This document shows, piece after piece, positions 21,869 through 22,620 of a DNA stretch of 22,620 nucleotides. The translations under genes were made by a program, and so were the position numbers. The notes under the pieces were generated by a model, which worked only from the letters and a program-made list of their open reading frames with translations, had not been told where the DNA came from and ran no database searches. The DNA is from Patulibacter sp052039575 (lineage in GTDB: Bacteria > Actinomycetota > Thermoleophilia > Solirubrobacterales > Solirubrobacteraceae): contig JBQGEK010000088.1 of NCBI GenBank assembly GCA_052039575.1, positions 1 through 22,620 on the forward strand, read 5' to 3'. The number at the start of each line of letters is the position of its first letter. The first letter of the stretch is position 1.

Positions 21869-21874
21869 GGGTAC
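21869..21874 (+). promoter_or_regulatory. Weak candidate -10 for ku
   Basis: GGGTAC lies 11 bases before the ku ATG but overlaps the AGGGAGG ribosome binding site region and lacks a GTTT at -35. ku may equally be co-transcribed with ligD. Confidence 0.25.
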
Positions 21875-21885
21875 AGGGAGGTGCC

Positions 21886-22620
21886 ATGGCCGCGCGCTCG
21901 CTCTGGAACGGCACGATCACCTTCGGCTCGGTCGCGATCCCGGTCAAGCTGTTCACGGCCGCGAGCCCGCACACGATCAAGTTCCGCGAGGTCCGAGCCA
22001 CGGACGGCGTCCCGCTCGAGCACCGTCGGATCGGCGCCGACAGCGGCGAGGTCGTTCCCTACGCCGAGATCGAGAAGGCGTACGACACGGGCAACGGCCA
22101 GATCATCCTGACCAAGGACGAGATCGCCGCCGCCGAGGGTCCGCGGCCCAAGGTGATCGGGATCGAGCGGTTCGTGGCCGCCGAGCAGATCGACCCGGTC
22201 TTCTACGACAAGCCGTACATCGTCGGCGCGCAGGAAGGCGGCGAGCACGCCTACCGGGTGCTGCTGGCCGCGCTGGAGCGCTGCGACCGGGTCGGCATCG
22301 GCCGGTTCATGCTGCGCACCCGCGAGCAGCTGGTCGCGGTCCGTCCGCTGCGCGGCGCGCTCGGCCTGCAGACGATGCGGCACGCCGACGAGCTCGTCGA
22401 GAAGGGCTACCTGGAGCTGCCGTCGCTGCGCAAGAAGCCCGCCGAGCGGGAGTTGAAGATGGCCGGCAAGCTCGTCGAGATGCTCTCCGAGCCGTGGAAC
22501 CCCGAGGACCACGAGGACGAGTACCGCGCGGCCGTGCTCGAGTTGATCGAGCAGAAGCGCGCCGGCAAGGAGGTCAAGCGCCCCGCACCGAAGCCCGAGC
22601 GCGACGACGACCTGGTCGCC
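21886..22620 (+). CDS. ku: Ku protein, bacterial NHEJ DNA-end binding (3' end beyond the window)
   Basis: The first 245 residues of a bacterial Ku, which forms a ring on DNA ends and recruits LigD. The N-terminal signature LWNGTITFGSVAIPVKL (6-22) is unmistakable, and the core beta-barrel segments follow, including VIGIERFV and the DPVFYDKPYIVG stretch typical of Ku. The helical segment near residues 165-210 (ELVEKGYLELPSL and onward) leads into a Lys-, Pro- and Glu-rich tail that begins at about 225 and is cut by the window edge, so the length of the basic tail is unknown. AGGGAGG 4-5 bases before the ATG is a strong ribosome binding site. It follows ligD in the same direction and probably forms one unit with it. 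Confidence 0.94.
   Translation, partial: MAARSLWNGTITFGSVAIPVKLFTAASPHTIKFREVRATDGVPLEHRRIGADSGEVVPYAEIEKAYDTGNGQIILTKDEIAAAEGPRPKVIGIERFVAAEQIDPVFYDKPYIVGAQEGGEHAYRVLLAALERCDRVGIGRFMLRTREQLVAVRPLRGALGLQTMRHADELVEKGYLELPSLRKKPAERELKMAGKLVEMLSEPWNPEDHEDEYRAAVLELIEQKRAGKEVKRPAPKPERDDDLVA

Noticed and set aside
1..22620. CRISPR arrays, insertion sequences, rRNA and prophage genes
   Set aside because: Looked for regularly spaced repeats, transposase motifs and phage proteins; none seen.

Overview
The window is high-GC (roughly 70 percent or more by eye) bacterial DNA, densely packed with short intergenic gaps and many 4-base ATGA/GTGA gene overlaps. Gene content (SigB/F-type sigma factor, MpsC/DUF2294 protein, iron-containing redox enzyme with CDGSH protein, Mn catalase, Lig-Pol LigD with Ku) suggests an actinobacterium, most plausibly of the Thermoleophilia/Solirubrobacterales type. 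That placement is inference; no rRNA or other marker settles it.

Layout. 1-2,910: tRNA-Trp, a lipoprotein gene, and overlapping pheA and tyrA, all leftward, then a rightward tRNA-Gly with a strong terminator. 2,911-6,532: a lower-GC gap without a convincing gene, a small helical protein, an NAD(P)-dependent epimerase, a leftward stress-type sigma factor with a long nested inverted repeat ahead of it, and an MpsC/DUF2294 gene. 6,521-8,637: a divergent pair of units, CDGSH protein plus HemK2-like methyltransferase facing a haem-oxygenase-fold iron enzyme. 8,743-15,266: seven overlapping genes, gmhB, GT9, GT4, gmhA, hldE, SDR and GT9, which together encode ADP-heptose synthesis and its probable transfer. 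15,305-18,517: a flavodoxin-fold reductase, a leftward glycosyltransferase and an unusual aldehyde dehydrogenase. 18,614-22,620: Mn catalase, tRNA-Pro, and NHEJ genes ligD and ku (ku runs off the window end).

Two things stand out. First, a complete ADP-D-glycero-D-manno-heptose pathway with two GT9 and two other glycosyltransferases sits in what looks like a monoderm lineage that has no lipopolysaccharide to build, and it has a classical SDR but no recognisable HldD epimerase. Second, a motif of the form GTTT-N13/14-GGGTA, the known SigB-family promoter shape, lies ahead of five transcription units (small helical protein, heptose operon, flavodoxin, leftward glycosyltransferase and, with one -10 mismatch, Mn catalase). 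A bare GGGTA box lies 9-11 bases before the start codon of pheA, the epimerase, the redox enzyme, gmhB, the flavodoxin, ligD and ku. That implies near-leaderless transcripts and a possible stress-sigma regulon that joins heptose glycan synthesis, peroxide defence and DNA end repair, with its candidate sigma factor encoded in the same window.

All coordinates, motif positions and spacings were counted by hand from the sequence. Family assignments are from recognition of motifs, not from a database search.
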